From JANNYA01 sp031422315 (GTDB lineage: Bacteria > Pseudomonadota > Gammaproteobacteria > Xanthomonadales > SZUA-5), in assembly GCA_031422315.1 (NCBI GenBank), contig JANOQN010000059.1, forward strand, positions 54,761 to 118,760: a stretch of 64,000 nt of DNA, given 5' to 3'. The notes beneath the pieces were generated by a model. That model made no database searches and was not told the DNA's origin. It saw only the letters and a list, made by a program, of their open reading frames with translations. Both the position numbers and the translations under genes were made by a program. Below, piece by piece: positions 35,455 through 43,762 of the stretch (its first letter is position 1; the number at the start of each line of letters is the position of its first letter).

Positions 35455-36668
35455 CACAAATCCAGCTGCATAAATAGCACTGCAAAAAACGCGTCGACCA
35501 CAATAACTAAGAAAATCGACTGCACCACTGAGCTAGTCGTGTGCAGCCCAACGGACTCCGCGCTGCCCGACACTTTCAGTCCTTCCAAGCAGCCGATTGC
35601 AGCAATCAAAAATGCAAATACTGGCGCTTTGAGTAAGCCCAGCCACAAATAGTAAAGCTCGGTATTATCTTGCATGCGGGTAAAAAACATGACCATCGAA
35701 ATGTCTAATGACGTTGCACCGACCAGCGCGCCGCCGAAAATTCCAGACAGCACGCCTAGAAACGCCAGCATCGGTAAAGTGATCACCAGTGCGCACACGC
35801 GCGGCACGACGAGCAGCTCAATCGGATCAAGCGATAGCGCTTTAATGGCATCAATTTCTTCTCTTGTGTTCATCGACCCGATTTCGGCGGTGAACGCGCT
35901 ACCGGATCGGCCAGCCACTAAAATTGCGGTCAGCAGCACGCCAAATTCGCGTAGGAAGCTAACGCTAACAATTTCAACGGTCAAAATACCTGCGCCGAAA
36001 TCTTTCATCGCGCTGGCCGATAGATACGCCACCACCGCGCCAAAAATAAAACACAGCAGGCAAATAATCGGCACCGCGTCCAATCCAGTGCGCTCAATGT
36101 GATGCACCACCGACGTTAACCTGAGCTTGCGCCTGCCCAGCATAATGGCCCACAGGCAGTGGTGAATAGATCCGAAAAAGCCGATTAATGCCAACGTTTG
36201 CGTGGCCATATTCGATATGGATTTGCCGATTTGCGCAACCCAATCGGTAATGCATTTGCGCGGCTTTGCTGCAAGCTGCGCAGTGTTGGCATGCTCGGCT
36301 ACCAGCGCGAACAATATCTGCTGCTCGGGCTTTACATTTTGCAGCTGACTCAGCGTTTGCGAATAATTGGCAGCCTTCGCGCTGGCTATCTTGCTGGCAG
36401 GCGATGGTTTTACGCCGGTTCCACCCAGCAGGCGCAGCAGCACCAACGCACCGGCAGAATCCAGCGCATCAAGCCCACCTAGATCGAGCGCCTTTGGCGT
36501 TTTTTTTAACGCGCCAATTTCATCGACCAGCCCCGGCAAATCTGGCATTTTGCAGCTGCCGCGCACGTGCAAAACGCCAGCCGCATCGGCCTCGTTTGCC
36601 CAGGTCAAATGCGCTTGTTCTATTTGCACGGGTCCAATTCGCGCTGTTCCTATTCGCACGGGCAGCAT
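35454..36668 (-). CDS. MlaE-family lipid ABC permease with N-terminal STAS domain
   Basis: 404 residues. Residues about 1-100 form a STAS-like (MlaB-type) domain: V-L-H-V-R-G near 31-36, then A-L-D-L-G-G-L-D-A-L-D-S-A-G near 59-72, where S70 holds the conserved Ser/Thr position. A linker follows and then the MlaE permease domain (about 150-404), with the G-R-S-G-S-A-F-T-A-E-I-G-S-M box near 254-267 and the C-terminal helices. In E. coli the STAS protein MlaB is separate; here it is fused. It starts 9 nt after the AOX gene. Together with the ATPase, MCE protein and lipoprotein it makes a complete lipid transporter. Confidence 0.93.
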   Translation of the reverse strand: MLPVRIGTARIGPVQIEQAHLTWANEADAAGVLHVRGSCKMPDLPGLVDEIGALKKTPKALDLGGLDALDSAGALVLLRLLGGTGVKPSPASKIASAKAANYSQTLSQLQNVKPEQQILFALVAEHANTAQLAAKPRKCITDWVAQIGKSISNMATQTLALIGFFGSIHHCLWAIMLGRRKLRLTSVVHHIERTGLDAVPIICLLCFIFGAVVAYLSASAMKDFGAGILTVEIVSVSFLREFGVLLTAILVAGRSGSAFTAEIGSMNTREEIDAIKALSLDPIELLVVPRVCALVITLPMLAFLGVLSGIFGGALVGATSLDISMVMFFTRMQDNTELYYLWLGLLKAPVFAFLIAAIGCLEGLKVSGSAESVGLHTTSSVVQSIFLVIVVDAFFAVLFMQLDL

Positions 36669-36677
36669 GCCTGCGCG

Positions 36678-37433
36678 CTAGGCATTCAAGCGAATTTCAT
36701 CGCTGTGCGGCGGGTAGGGGGCGGCGAGCGTGGCATCCGGCGCTCTACCACCCAGTTTGCTGGCAAAACCGTGGTTGATGTCACGGTGGTGCGCTTCATC
36801 AGCGCGTACTAGCACTACCACGTCGCGGAGCGTGGCATCAGCCGGCATCTTCCAATACTGCTTAGCAATGGCCGGTGCTGGCACATTCGGCGAGCGGCCT
36901 TCATCAATTTCTTGCAAGTACAGCGTGTAGCTAAACACGGCTTCTTCTTCAAAATAGCCCACGACTCGGTGCGCGGTGCGGGCTGACACCAAATACAGCA
37001 GGAAAAAACCGATGAAAAACACCCACTGCACCAGGATAATCACCGAGCGCTCGAAAAAATTTGGCTTGGCAATCTCGATAAACGTCATCAAATGCATGCG
37101 CTCGTTTTCGGCTTCTTCAAGCAGGGTGCGAATCCAGCCGTCATCATCTTTCATGCGGCGCAAGCTAGTTAGGTGGGTAATCATACCGCCCACCATACCC
37201 GGAACCGCCGCTACCGTTTCCAACACAATTGCGCGGTGCCCGTAGCGCTTGGCGAAAAACGTGTCGGCAATCAGCCGCAGCAGCTTGGTAAACAGCAGCG
37301 CAAAGCGATCAGAAAAGCCGCTCGGCGGGTGGTGCCGAGCGGCTGGGTTCAAGAATAAGTTCTCCTCAAGCTTAGGCTCGGCATTGTCCATACTGAGCGG
37401 GCTTGCCGCATCTGTGCGGGGTTCCGTGCTCAT
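36678..37433 (-). CDS. aox: Alternative oxidase (diiron quinol oxidase)
   Basis: 251 residues. Four helix blocks with diiron ligands are visible: L-E-T-V-A-A-V-P-G-M (E72), E-A-E-N-E-R-M-H-L (E111, H114), F-E-E-E-A-V-F-S-Y-T (near E163), and R-A-D-E-A-H-H-R-D-I-N-H (E213, H216). Alternative oxidase takes electrons from ubiquinol to oxygen without pumping protons, and is a membrane-bound cyanide-resistant enzyme found in mitochondria and in scattered bacteria. Start overlaps the ALDH stop by 4 nt (ATGA) and the lipid permease gene follows 9 nt on, so it is in a single operon with both. See findings. Confidence 0.93.
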   Translation of the reverse strand: MSTEPRTDAASPLSMDNAEPKLEENLFLNPAARHHPPSGFSDRFALLFTKLLRLIADTFFAKRYGHRAIVLETVAAVPGMVGGMITHLTSLRRMKDDDGWIRTLLEEAENERMHLMTFIEIAKPNFFERSVIILVQWVFFIGFFLLYLVSARTAHRVVGYFEEEAVFSYTLYLQEIDEGRSPNVPAPAIAKQYWKMPADATLRDVVVLVRADEAHHRDINHGFASKLGGRAPDATLAAPYPPHSDEIRLNA

Positions 37434-38815
37434 GCGGGCGCGTCAATAGGTGAAGTACGAACCAGTTTTTTATTGACGAACTCTTGGATGCCTAGGCTCG
37501 ACAGCTCACGCCCGTAACCCGAATCTTTGACGCCGCCAAATGGCAAGTCTGGCGCTGTCCAAGTTGGGTGATTGATAAATACCATGCCGGCTTCAATTTG
37601 ACTGGCCATACGCTTTGCCCTGGCAACGTCCGCACTAAAGATTGAACAGCCAAGCCCAAAATCAGAATCATTGGCCAGTGCAATCGCTTCAGCGTCATCT
37701 TTGGCGCGATAGAAGATCGCCACTGGGCCGAAAAATTCGTCGCGATAGGCCGGGTTGCTTGGCTTTATGTGGGTCAAAATCGTCGGCTGCAAAAATGCGC
37801 CTTTGCTATCTGCCAAGCGCTTGCCGCCCATCACCAGCTTTGCGCCAGCGCTCACGGCTTTGTCGATTTGTTTTAATAAACCAATGAGCGCGGCCTCAGT
37901 TGAAAGCGGCCCGAGCGTGGTGCTAGCTTGCATCGGATCACCGGGTTTAAGCGCCTGCATTGCCGTTTTGAACTTCGCCAAAAAATCATCGTAAAGCGCA
38001 TCGATAATGATAAATCGCTTTGCAGCAATGCAGCACTGGCCCATATTATTCATTTTCGCCCACATGCCCCATTTGAGGCTAGCGGCCATATCGGCATCTT
38101 CCAAAACGATAAATGCGTCGCAGCCACCCAGCTCCATGGTCGATTTCTTCATGTGCTTGCCGGCCAGCTCAGCCACGTGTTTGCCCGCATCCACGCTGCC
38201 AGTCAACGCAACGCCTTTGATGCGCACATCAGCAATCACCGTTTCAACCTGCGCATAGGAAATAAACAAATTGGTGTACACCCCAGCTGGCGCGCCCGCT
38301 TCAATAAACAGCTTGGCAAATGCCAGCGCACACTGCGGCACGCAGCCCGCGTGTTTGATCATCACCACATTGCCGGCCATCAGATTTGGCGCAGCAAACC
38401 GTGCTAACTGGTAGTAAGGAAAATTCCAAGGTTGAACGCCGAACAGCACGCCGAGCGAGCTTGATTCAACGCTTGCAGCGCCATGTTCAGGCGCTAAGTG
38501 TTGCGGTTCTAAAAAGCGCTCGGCGTGCTTGGCGTAATATTCGATAATATCGGCCGATAGCAAGACTTCGCCACGCGATTCTTCAATTAGCTTGCCCATT
38601 TCTAGTGTCATGAATCCAGCAAACTCATCAACCCGCCAGCGCAACATAGCTGCCGCTTTCAGCAATATCGCGGAGCGCTCTTCGAACTTCATGCCGCGCC
38701 AGATCAAGTAGCTCACTTGAGCGGTGGCGATCAAATTTTCTACCTGCGCGTCGCTGATCTCAGGAAACGTTTTTAGCGTCTGCGCGTTGTAAGGGTTGGC
38801 ACTTTGATAACTCAT
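37430..38815 (-). CDS. NAD(P)+-dependent aldehyde dehydrogenase (succinate-semialdehyde type)
   Basis: 461 residues, a typical length for short SSADH-like enzymes. The catalytic Glu is E228 (T-M-E-L-G-G) and the catalytic Cys is C262 (G-Q-C-C-I-A-A-K-R-F). G-S-V-D-A-G-K near 206-212 binds the cofactor. F-G-V-Q-P-W-N-F-P near 125-133 is the cofactor entrance motif. It oxidises succinate semialdehyde or a related aldehyde to the acid with NAD(P)+. The substrate is inferred from similarity to the GabD/Sad type. The AOX gene starts inside its stop codon. RBS GAGG lies 8-11 nt upstream of ATG. Confidence 0.92.
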   Translation of the reverse strand: MSYQSANPYNAQTLKTFPEISDAQVENLIATAQVSYLIWRGMKFEERSAILLKAAAMLRWRVDEFAGFMTLEMGKLIEESRGEVLLSADIIEYYAKHAERFLEPQHLAPEHGAASVESSSLGVLFGVQPWNFPYYQLARFAAPNLMAGNVVMIKHAGCVPQCALAFAKLFIEAGAPAGVYTNLFISYAQVETVIADVRIKGVALTGSVDAGKHVAELAGKHMKKSTMELGGCDAFIVLEDADMAASLKWGMWAKMNNMGQCCIAAKRFIIIDALYDDFLAKFKTAMQALKPGDPMQASTTLGPLSTEAALIGLLKQIDKAVSAGAKLVMGGKRLADSKGAFLQPTILTHIKPSNPAYRDEFFGPVAIFYRAKDDAEAIALANDSDFGLGCSIFSADVARAKRMASQIEAGMVFINHPTWTAPDLPFGGVKDSGYGRELSSLGIQEFVNKKLVRTSPIDAPA

Positions 38816-39284
38816 GGGATTTGCCTCTAAAGTTGACAGCGCACCATGATTGTTCGCACCGTTCGCGTCTGTGCGATGGGTAACATGTGCGAGTCATGCG
38901 GTTGAAGGCAATTAAGGCAATCCCATTATCAGCACGCCATGTGATGTTGATATCACGAGCAACATCGCACCACTCGTCGTCCTGGCGCAGGCGGGGACCC
39001 AGTACAGGTGTCAGAAATTTACTCGCAAAAAAAGCGCAGAGACGCGCGTATCTTTACACCAAGTACGTTGGAAGTTCAGTGAGCCTGGGTCCCCGCCTGC
39101 GCGGGAATGACGATTCAGAGGGAATGACGACATGGAAAGAATGACGATACTTTGAAAACGACTATTTGCGTCTAGCTGATTTAAGTTGCTTGCCACTGCC
39201 GTTACCTATCGCACAGACCAAACCCTCAAACCAACCGACGCTCATGGCCCCGCAGTCGCAAAAAGGATCACCCGTCGCCAAACC
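38816..39284. other. 469-nt intergenic region with inverted repeats
   Basis: Between the divergent ALDH and adhP genes. It holds the 29-bp inverted repeats at 38975-39003 and 39084-39112, and three loose copies of AATGACGA near 39106, 39123 and 39138. It should also hold two promoters; I could not point to clear boxes. No gene longer than a short shadow frame is supported. Confidence 0.6.
38975..39112. repeat. Pair of 29-bp inverted repeats (REP-like)
   Basis: One arm at 38975-39003 and the reverse complement at 39084-39112 agree at 25 or so of 29 positions. The core GCGCAGGCGGGGACCCAG is identical in both. The right arm ends with GGGAATGACG. This looks like the intergenic repeat class found scattered in many proteobacterial genomes (REP/BIME type). 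Confidence 0.7.
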
Positions 39285-40310
39285 ATGCAAGCTGCCCAGG
39301 TTGATGTGTTCGCTCAGCCGCTGATGCTTAAAGAGCTGAAAATTCCAAGCCCTGGCGCTGGGCAAATTTTGGTCAAAACTGAAGCCTGCGGCGTCTGCCA
39401 CACGGATTTGCATGCCGCAAAAGGCGATTGGCCGCTAAAACCCAGCTTACCGTTTACGCCCGGTCATGAAGGCATTGGCATCGTGGTCGCGATGGGCGCG
39501 GGCGTAACCGCGGTAAAAGAAGGTGATCGTGTCGGGGTGCCTTGGCTTTATTCTGCGTGCGGGCATTGCGAGTATTGTTTGTCGGCGAAAGAAACCGTCT
39601 GCGGGGAAGCGCAATTTGGTGGCTATACCGTTAACGGCGGCTTTGCCGATTACATTATCGCAAATCCGAACTACGTCGCGCACATCCCTGCTGGACTGTC
39701 TGCTACGGCCGCCGCGCCGCTGATTTGCGCGGGCGTGACTTCATACAAAGGCCTTAAAGAAACCGGCGCACGACCGGGCGAGTGGGTAGTCATATCGGGT
39801 ATCGGCGGCCTAGGGCATTTGGCGGTGCAATATGCGCGCGCCATGGGTTTAAAGGTATGCGCGGTTGATATTGACGATCGCAAATTGGCGCATGCCAAAC
39901 AGCTAGGAAGCGATGTAATCATCAACGTCAAACAAGGCGACGCTATTGAAGCGGTCCACAAAGCTACCGGCGGCGGCGCGCACGGCGTGTTGATCACTGC
40001 GCCATCATTAGCGGCATTCAAACAAGGTGTGGGCATGACGCGAAAATTCGGCACCTGCGTGTTAGTCGGCGTGCCGCCCGGGGAATTTCCAACGCCGCTG
40101 TTTGATGTAGTAGCACGCTGCATCACCATCAGAGGCTCATTTGTCGGCACGCGGCAAGATATGGCGGAAACGCTCGCATTCGCCGCCGACGGCAAAATCA
40201 AAGCCGATATCGAACTACAGCCGCTTAACGCTATCAATCGGGTATTCGAGCGCCTCGCCGCAGGCGAAGTGCCTTCGCGCGTGGTGCTGGCGTTTGCTGG
40301 GGCGCAGTGA
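39285..40310 (+). CDS. adhP: Zinc-type alcohol dehydrogenase AdhP
   Basis: 341 residues from the ATG at 39285 (M-Q-A-A-Q-V-D-V-F), which fits AdhP length; the frame is open 99 nt upstream but that is not family sequence. Catalytic zinc ligands: C38 (G-V-C-H-T-D) and H61-E62 (P-G-H-E-G). The structural zinc loop C-G-H-C-E-Y-C-x7-C is intact near 92-106. Rossmann G-I-G-G-L-G-H-L near 168-175 binds NAD+. It interconverts primary alcohols such as ethanol and aldehydes. A hairpin follows at 40315-40331. Confidence 0.92.
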   Translation: MQAAQVDVFAQPLMLKELKIPSPGAGQILVKTEACGVCHTDLHAAKGDWPLKPSLPFTPGHEGIGIVVAMGAGVTAVKEGDRVGVPWLYSACGHCEYCLSAKETVCGEAQFGGYTVNGGFADYIIANPNYVAHIPAGLSATAAAPLICAGVTSYKGLKETGARPGEWVVISGIGGLGHLAVQYARAMGLKVCAVDIDDRKLAHAKQLGSDVIINVKQGDAIEAVHKATGGGAHGVLITAPSLAAFKQGVGMTRKFGTCVLVGVPPGEFPTPLFDVVARCITIRGSFVGTRQDMAETLAFAADGKIKADIELQPLNAINRVFERLAAGEVPSRVVLAFAGAQ

Positions 40311-40314
40311 CCAT

Positions 40315-40331
40315 CCCCCTGATTCAGGGGG
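40315..40331 (+). terminator. Possible terminator hairpin downstream of adhP
   Basis: CCCCCTGA and TCAGGGGG form 8-bp arms with a single T between, so the real loop would open a few pairs. No clear T-run follows, so termination may be weak. Confidence 0.35.
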
Positions 40332-40389
40332 GCGTATCTCAAGCGGCTTTCACTTAGCCTGAGCGCTCTAAAAATCAAGAAAAGCGCAC

Positions 40390-42327
40390 ATGCACACCAT
40401 CATCAAGAAAGCGATAATTGCCTCAGTAGTTATGCTCAGTATCACCACTAGCGCATCAGCCGCAACGCTGGTGGTCGATAACACGCAGGACTTCAACGGC
40501 GTTTTTCTGCGCGCCTGCACCGCAGCGCCGAATGATTGCAGCTTCTGGGGCGCGATCACCGCCGCGAATTTGACACCCGAGCACGACACCATCGCGTTCA
40601 ATATTCCGGTGGCGGATGATCCTGGTTGTACGCTCGCAACTCAGGTTTGCCGTGTGCGAACGCCATCGTCAATTGTCAATGTGCTGCATCCGGTGACGAT
40701 TGATGGCTATACCCAGCCGGGTGCCTCGGCCAATACGCTGTCGGGCGCTAACTCAGGCGTCAATATGGTTATAAAGATTGAGCTTGTTCGCTCGCAGGCG
40801 GGTCAGGCAACGCAAAACCGCTTGTACTTCCAAAGCTCGACCACAATTCGCGGTATTGCTGCCGTCGTGGACGCTTTTAGTTTGCAATCGGGCATGTTTG
40901 TGTTTTATCCATTTCAGCCCACACAGGACGTCATCATCGAGGGCAATATTTTGGGCGCATTTGCTAATGGGGAAACCTCGGCACAATCCACTCAGGCTAC
41001 GTTTGTGCAGATTGATGATTGCGGGATGATGGTCGGTGCAACCAACCCCGCGAGCACCGTTCGCATCGGTGGTGCGCTACCCGCGCAGCGCAATTGGCTT
41101 CTTGCGGGTAATCCAGCGCTAAAAATTGCGGGTTGCGCGTTAGCGACGGGCTCTTTTTCAGCATCGGTGCAGGGCAATTTATTTGGTACTTCGCAAAATG
41201 GCTTGGCCTCAGTTAATGGTGATTTTAGTGCCTACACCTGGATCAGCATAGTTACTCGCGGGAATCCTAATCTGCTGATTGGCGGCACGCTGCCGGAGCA
41301 GCGCAATGTGTTTGCAAAGTCGCTTTATTCGGTCATTTACTCAAATCCGGGCACGGGCCCTACGACCACGAAAATTTTAGGCAATTATTTTGGTATGGGC
41401 GTCGATGGGCAAACGCCAATCGTTTTGCCGCTAACGAATTTCAGCTCAGACGGCATGTTGGATGTCCAACGCGCCAAAATCGGCGGGATAGCCCCAGGTG
41501 AGGGTAATTTGTTCGTCGGCAATCAAGTCAACAGCATCGTGTTTAAGCCTGCCAATTCCAGCGTGCGCGGCAATACCTTTATTGCGAATCGGACCTTTGG
41601 GATAGTCAGCCGCGCCTTCAACGGTGAAGTCACCCATCCTGCACGCCCGCAAATTGCCAGCTTTGCATCCGATACGCCTGCGACGGGTTCGGTGCGTTTG
41701 AACTATTCCATTGCCAGCACCGCGGCGCAATCGACTTATCCGTTGACGGTTGAGTTTTACAAAGCCGGTATCGGCAATAATCCGAGTCAGTTCATCGGTC
41801 GCGACAGCTATTTAGCAGCAGAGGCGGGCAGTACAAAGCAAATTGATTTCGTGGTGCCAGCAGGCATCACCGTGGCGCAAAATGACGTCATAATTGCCTC
41901 AAGCAGCGCCGATAACGATCAAGGCACCAGTGAATTTAGCCGGTACGTGAGTCGGCTTGACTTCATTGGTAACGAGCCAGCCTATGTCAATGTGGCCAAT
42001 GTGTATCGGGTGCGGATGCAGGCGCTCGGGCCGTTTCGCCCGCGTGGCACGGTCTCGATTGTGGCTGGCTTATCTGGTGGTGTTTTTCAATACCGCTGCA
42101 CAGCAACGCTGGTCCCAAGCGCTGCTGGCCCGTTTATAGCGGATGGATCGTGCCCACTTTTTTTACCAGGGTTTGCCGGCTCAACGATTGCAATCGGCGC
42201 GCTATACGACTACGAGTTTGATAACTTCCGCAATGAAAACGATGGACAGCCGGTTGCAGGCCGTAACGTGACGCTGCAAGCACCGCTGACCGACGATATT
42301 TTTAAGAATGGGTTTGAGGGCAATTGA
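40390..42327 (+). CDS. Secreted beta-helix-like protein with NGFE C-terminal tail
   Basis: 645 residues. Signal peptide about 1-24 (ends A-S-A-A-T). The body is beta-rich with repeated I-x-G-N-x-L-x-G and N-x-F-G patterns (G-N-I-L-G-A-F, G-N-L-F-G-T-S, G-N-Y-F-G-M-G, near 190-340), suggesting a right-handed parallel beta-helix with N/G turn ladders. The C-terminal third is beta-sandwich-like. It ends in D-I-F-K-N-G-F-E-G-N, the same N-G-F-E tail as the S8 peptidase. I do not recognise a function; surface adhesin or cell-wall-like protein is plausible. Confidence 0.72.
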   Translation: MHTIIKKAIIASVVMLSITTSASAATLVVDNTQDFNGVFLRACTAAPNDCSFWGAITAANLTPEHDTIAFNIPVADDPGCTLATQVCRVRTPSSIVNVLHPVTIDGYTQPGASANTLSGANSGVNMVIKIELVRSQAGQATQNRLYFQSSTTIRGIAAVVDAFSLQSGMFVFYPFQPTQDVIIEGNILGAFANGETSAQSTQATFVQIDDCGMMVGATNPASTVRIGGALPAQRNWLLAGNPALKIAGCALATGSFSASVQGNLFGTSQNGLASVNGDFSAYTWISIVTRGNPNLLIGGTLPEQRNVFAKSLYSVIYSNPGTGPTTTKILGNYFGMGVDGQTPIVLPLTNFSSDGMLDVQRAKIGGIAPGEGNLFVGNQVNSIVFKPANSSVRGNTFIANRTFGIVSRAFNGEVTHPARPQIASFASDTPATGSVRLNYSIASTAAQSTYPLTVEFYKAGIGNNPSQFIGRDSYLAAEAGSTKQIDFVVPAGITVAQNDVIIASSSADNDQGTSEFSRYVSRLDFIGNEPAYVNVANVYRVRMQALGPFRPRGTVSIVAGLSGGVFQYRCTATLVPSAAGPFIADGSCPLFLPGFAGSTIAIGALYDYEFDNFRNENDGQPVAGRNVTLQAPLTDDIFKNGFEGN

Positions 42328-42445
42328 TCGGTATTCGCACCTGCGCGCAACGCTGGTATAACTTGAGAGTTCGGAGATAGCGCCACCTAAGCGCGACAAC
42401 GCACGGTAATAATGCAGTTTTGTGGCTAATTTTGCTCTGGATCCA

Positions 42446-42472
42446 GGCGCAGCAAACGCGGTTTACTGCGCC
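42446..42472 (+). other. Hairpin in intergenic region before the CsbD pair
   Basis: GGCGCAG at 42446-42452 and CTGCGCC at 42466-42472 form a 7-bp stem; inner AAAC/GTTT extends it past one mismatch, loop GCG. No T-run follows, so it might be a regulatory hairpin or a weak terminator for the upstream gene. Confidence 0.35.
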
Positions 42473-42507
42473 TAACTAAGCGTTCAAAAACTCATCCAGA
42501 GGTCAAC

Positions 42508-42843
42508 ATGAAAAGCCAAAATAAATATCCTGCCGATATGAAAGATCGCCCGAAAACAACGGAGAAACCGGCACCGATAGTTGCGCCGACGCATAAAACG
42601 CCGGGTGATAACCCAGTGAAAATGCCGAATCCAGAATCAAAGGTAGCCATCGACGCCGACAAAAATGCGCGTGCAAAAGTGGAAGCAAAGCCGGCCCCAA
42701 TCGTGGCACCTACTGGCAAAACACCGGGCGACAAACCGGTTAAAGCCAGCGATGTGCCAATGCACGCTGCCAATGGTGATGATGACCGTATGAGTGATCC
42801 ACAGCCTAATCGTCCGATTCCAAAAGTAGGAGCAAAAGAATGA
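42508..42843 (+). CDS. Small hydrophilic repeat protein, unknown
   Basis: 111 residues, nearly all hydrophilic (K, P, D, A). It contains two close copies of a 19-residue unit, K-P-A-P-I-V-A-P-T-H/G-K-T-P-G-D-N/K-P-V-K, at about 20-38 and 61-79. No signal peptide and no membrane helix, so likely cytosolic and intrinsically disordered. It overlaps the CsbD-like gene by 4 nt (ATGA), so the two are translated together. I do not recognise the family; stress-related companion is inferred from CsbD alone. Confidence 0.55.
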   Translation: MKSQNKYPADMKDRPKTTEKPAPIVAPTHKTPGDNPVKMPNPESKVAIDADKNARAKVEAKPAPIVAPTGKTPGDKPVKASDVPMHAANGDDDRMSDPQPNRPIPKVGAKE

Positions 42844-43052
42844 ACTTACCTAGCAAAAATGAACTCTTAGGCAAATGGAAACAGCAAGTCGGCGCTGCCA
42901 AAGTGCAGTGGGGCAAGCTGACCGATAATGAGCTTTTGGAATCTGAAGGCCATGCCGAAAAGTTGGCGGGCTTGGTCGAAGAGCGCTACGCCGTTGCGAG
43001 CGATGAAGCTGCGCGGCAAGTGAAGGCATTTTTTGCCAAAGCGAAAAGCTAG
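42840..43052 (+). CDS. CsbD family stress protein
   Basis: 70 residues, helical and charged, with the CsbD-like pattern: G-K-W-K-Q-Q-V-G-A-A-K near 11-21, W-G-K-L-T-D-N-E-L near 24-32, then G-x-x-x-K-L-A-G-L-V-E-E-R-Y near 37-50. CsbD-like proteins are induced by general stress in several bacteria; biochemical role unknown. It is coupled to the upstream repeat protein. Confidence 0.8.
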   Translation: MNLPSKNELLGKWKQQVGAAKVQWGKLTDNELLESEGHAEKLAGLVEERYAVASDEAARQVKAFFAKAKS

Positions 43053-43105
43053 CGATTTGATGGCCGGAAGGCTACGCTGTGCCACTTAAAACATGAGCGC
43101 AGCGT

Positions 43106-43759
43106 ATGCAAAACCAAAATGAATTATCGCCACAATATATCTTGCACTACTCGCCCAGCACGGCCTCGCTTGTGGTGCATTGGCTGCTGATCGAGTTAAA
43201 GCTGCCGCACACCTTAAAACTCGTTGATCTAGAGAAAGGCGAGCACAAAGCTCCTGAGTACTTGGCGCTTAATCCAGCAGGCGTGGTGCCGACTTTAATA
43301 GTCGATGGCGTGGCTTTGTGCGAATCGGCAGCGATTGTAATGCACCTAAGCGATTTGCATCCAGAGGCAAATTTAGCACCAAAACCCGGCACATTGGCAC
43401 GCGGGCATTACTACAGCTGGATTTGCCTGTGCGTGAACGTGCTGATGCCAGCTTTTCGAAATTGGTTTTATCCCGGTGAAGCGGCCGGTGCCGAGCTTGC
43501 CGTAAATGCAAATGCGCAGGCCCGAATCGAAGCTTTTTGGCAGCGCGCAGATGAGCATTTGTCCAAGCACGGCCCGTACCTTTTGGGTGCGGAGCGCTCC
43601 GGCGCTGATTTTATTCTGACGATGCTGATGCGCTGGTCAAGAAACATGCCAAAGCCTGCGCACACGTGGCCGGCACTCGGGCAATTGGCGGCGCGCATGA
43701 AAGCGTTGGATAGTTTTGTCGAGCTGTATCGCCGTGAAGGACTGAGTGATTGGATGTGA
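43106..43759 (+). CDS. Glutathione S-transferase family protein
   Basis: 217 residues. Residues 1-85 have the thioredoxin-like GST N-terminal fold: Y-S-P-S-T-A-S at the active-site strand-loop near 12-18, V-P-T-L-I-V-D-G near 59-66 with the conserved cis-Pro, and E-S-A-A-I near 72-76. The C-terminal part is all helical. It may conjugate or reduce with glutathione; substrate unknown. It starts 53 nt after CsbD. The YjdF-like membrane gene follows after 3 nt. Confidence 0.88.
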   Translation: MQNQNELSPQYILHYSPSTASLVVHWLLIELKLPHTLKLVDLEKGEHKAPEYLALNPAGVVPTLIVDGVALCESAAIVMHLSDLHPEANLAPKPGTLARGHYYSWICLCVNVLMPAFRNWFYPGEAAGAELAVNANAQARIEAFWQRADEHLSKHGPYLLGAERSGADFILTMLMRWSRNMPKPAHTWPALGQLAARMKALDSFVELYRREGLSDWM

Positions 43760-43762
43760 GAC

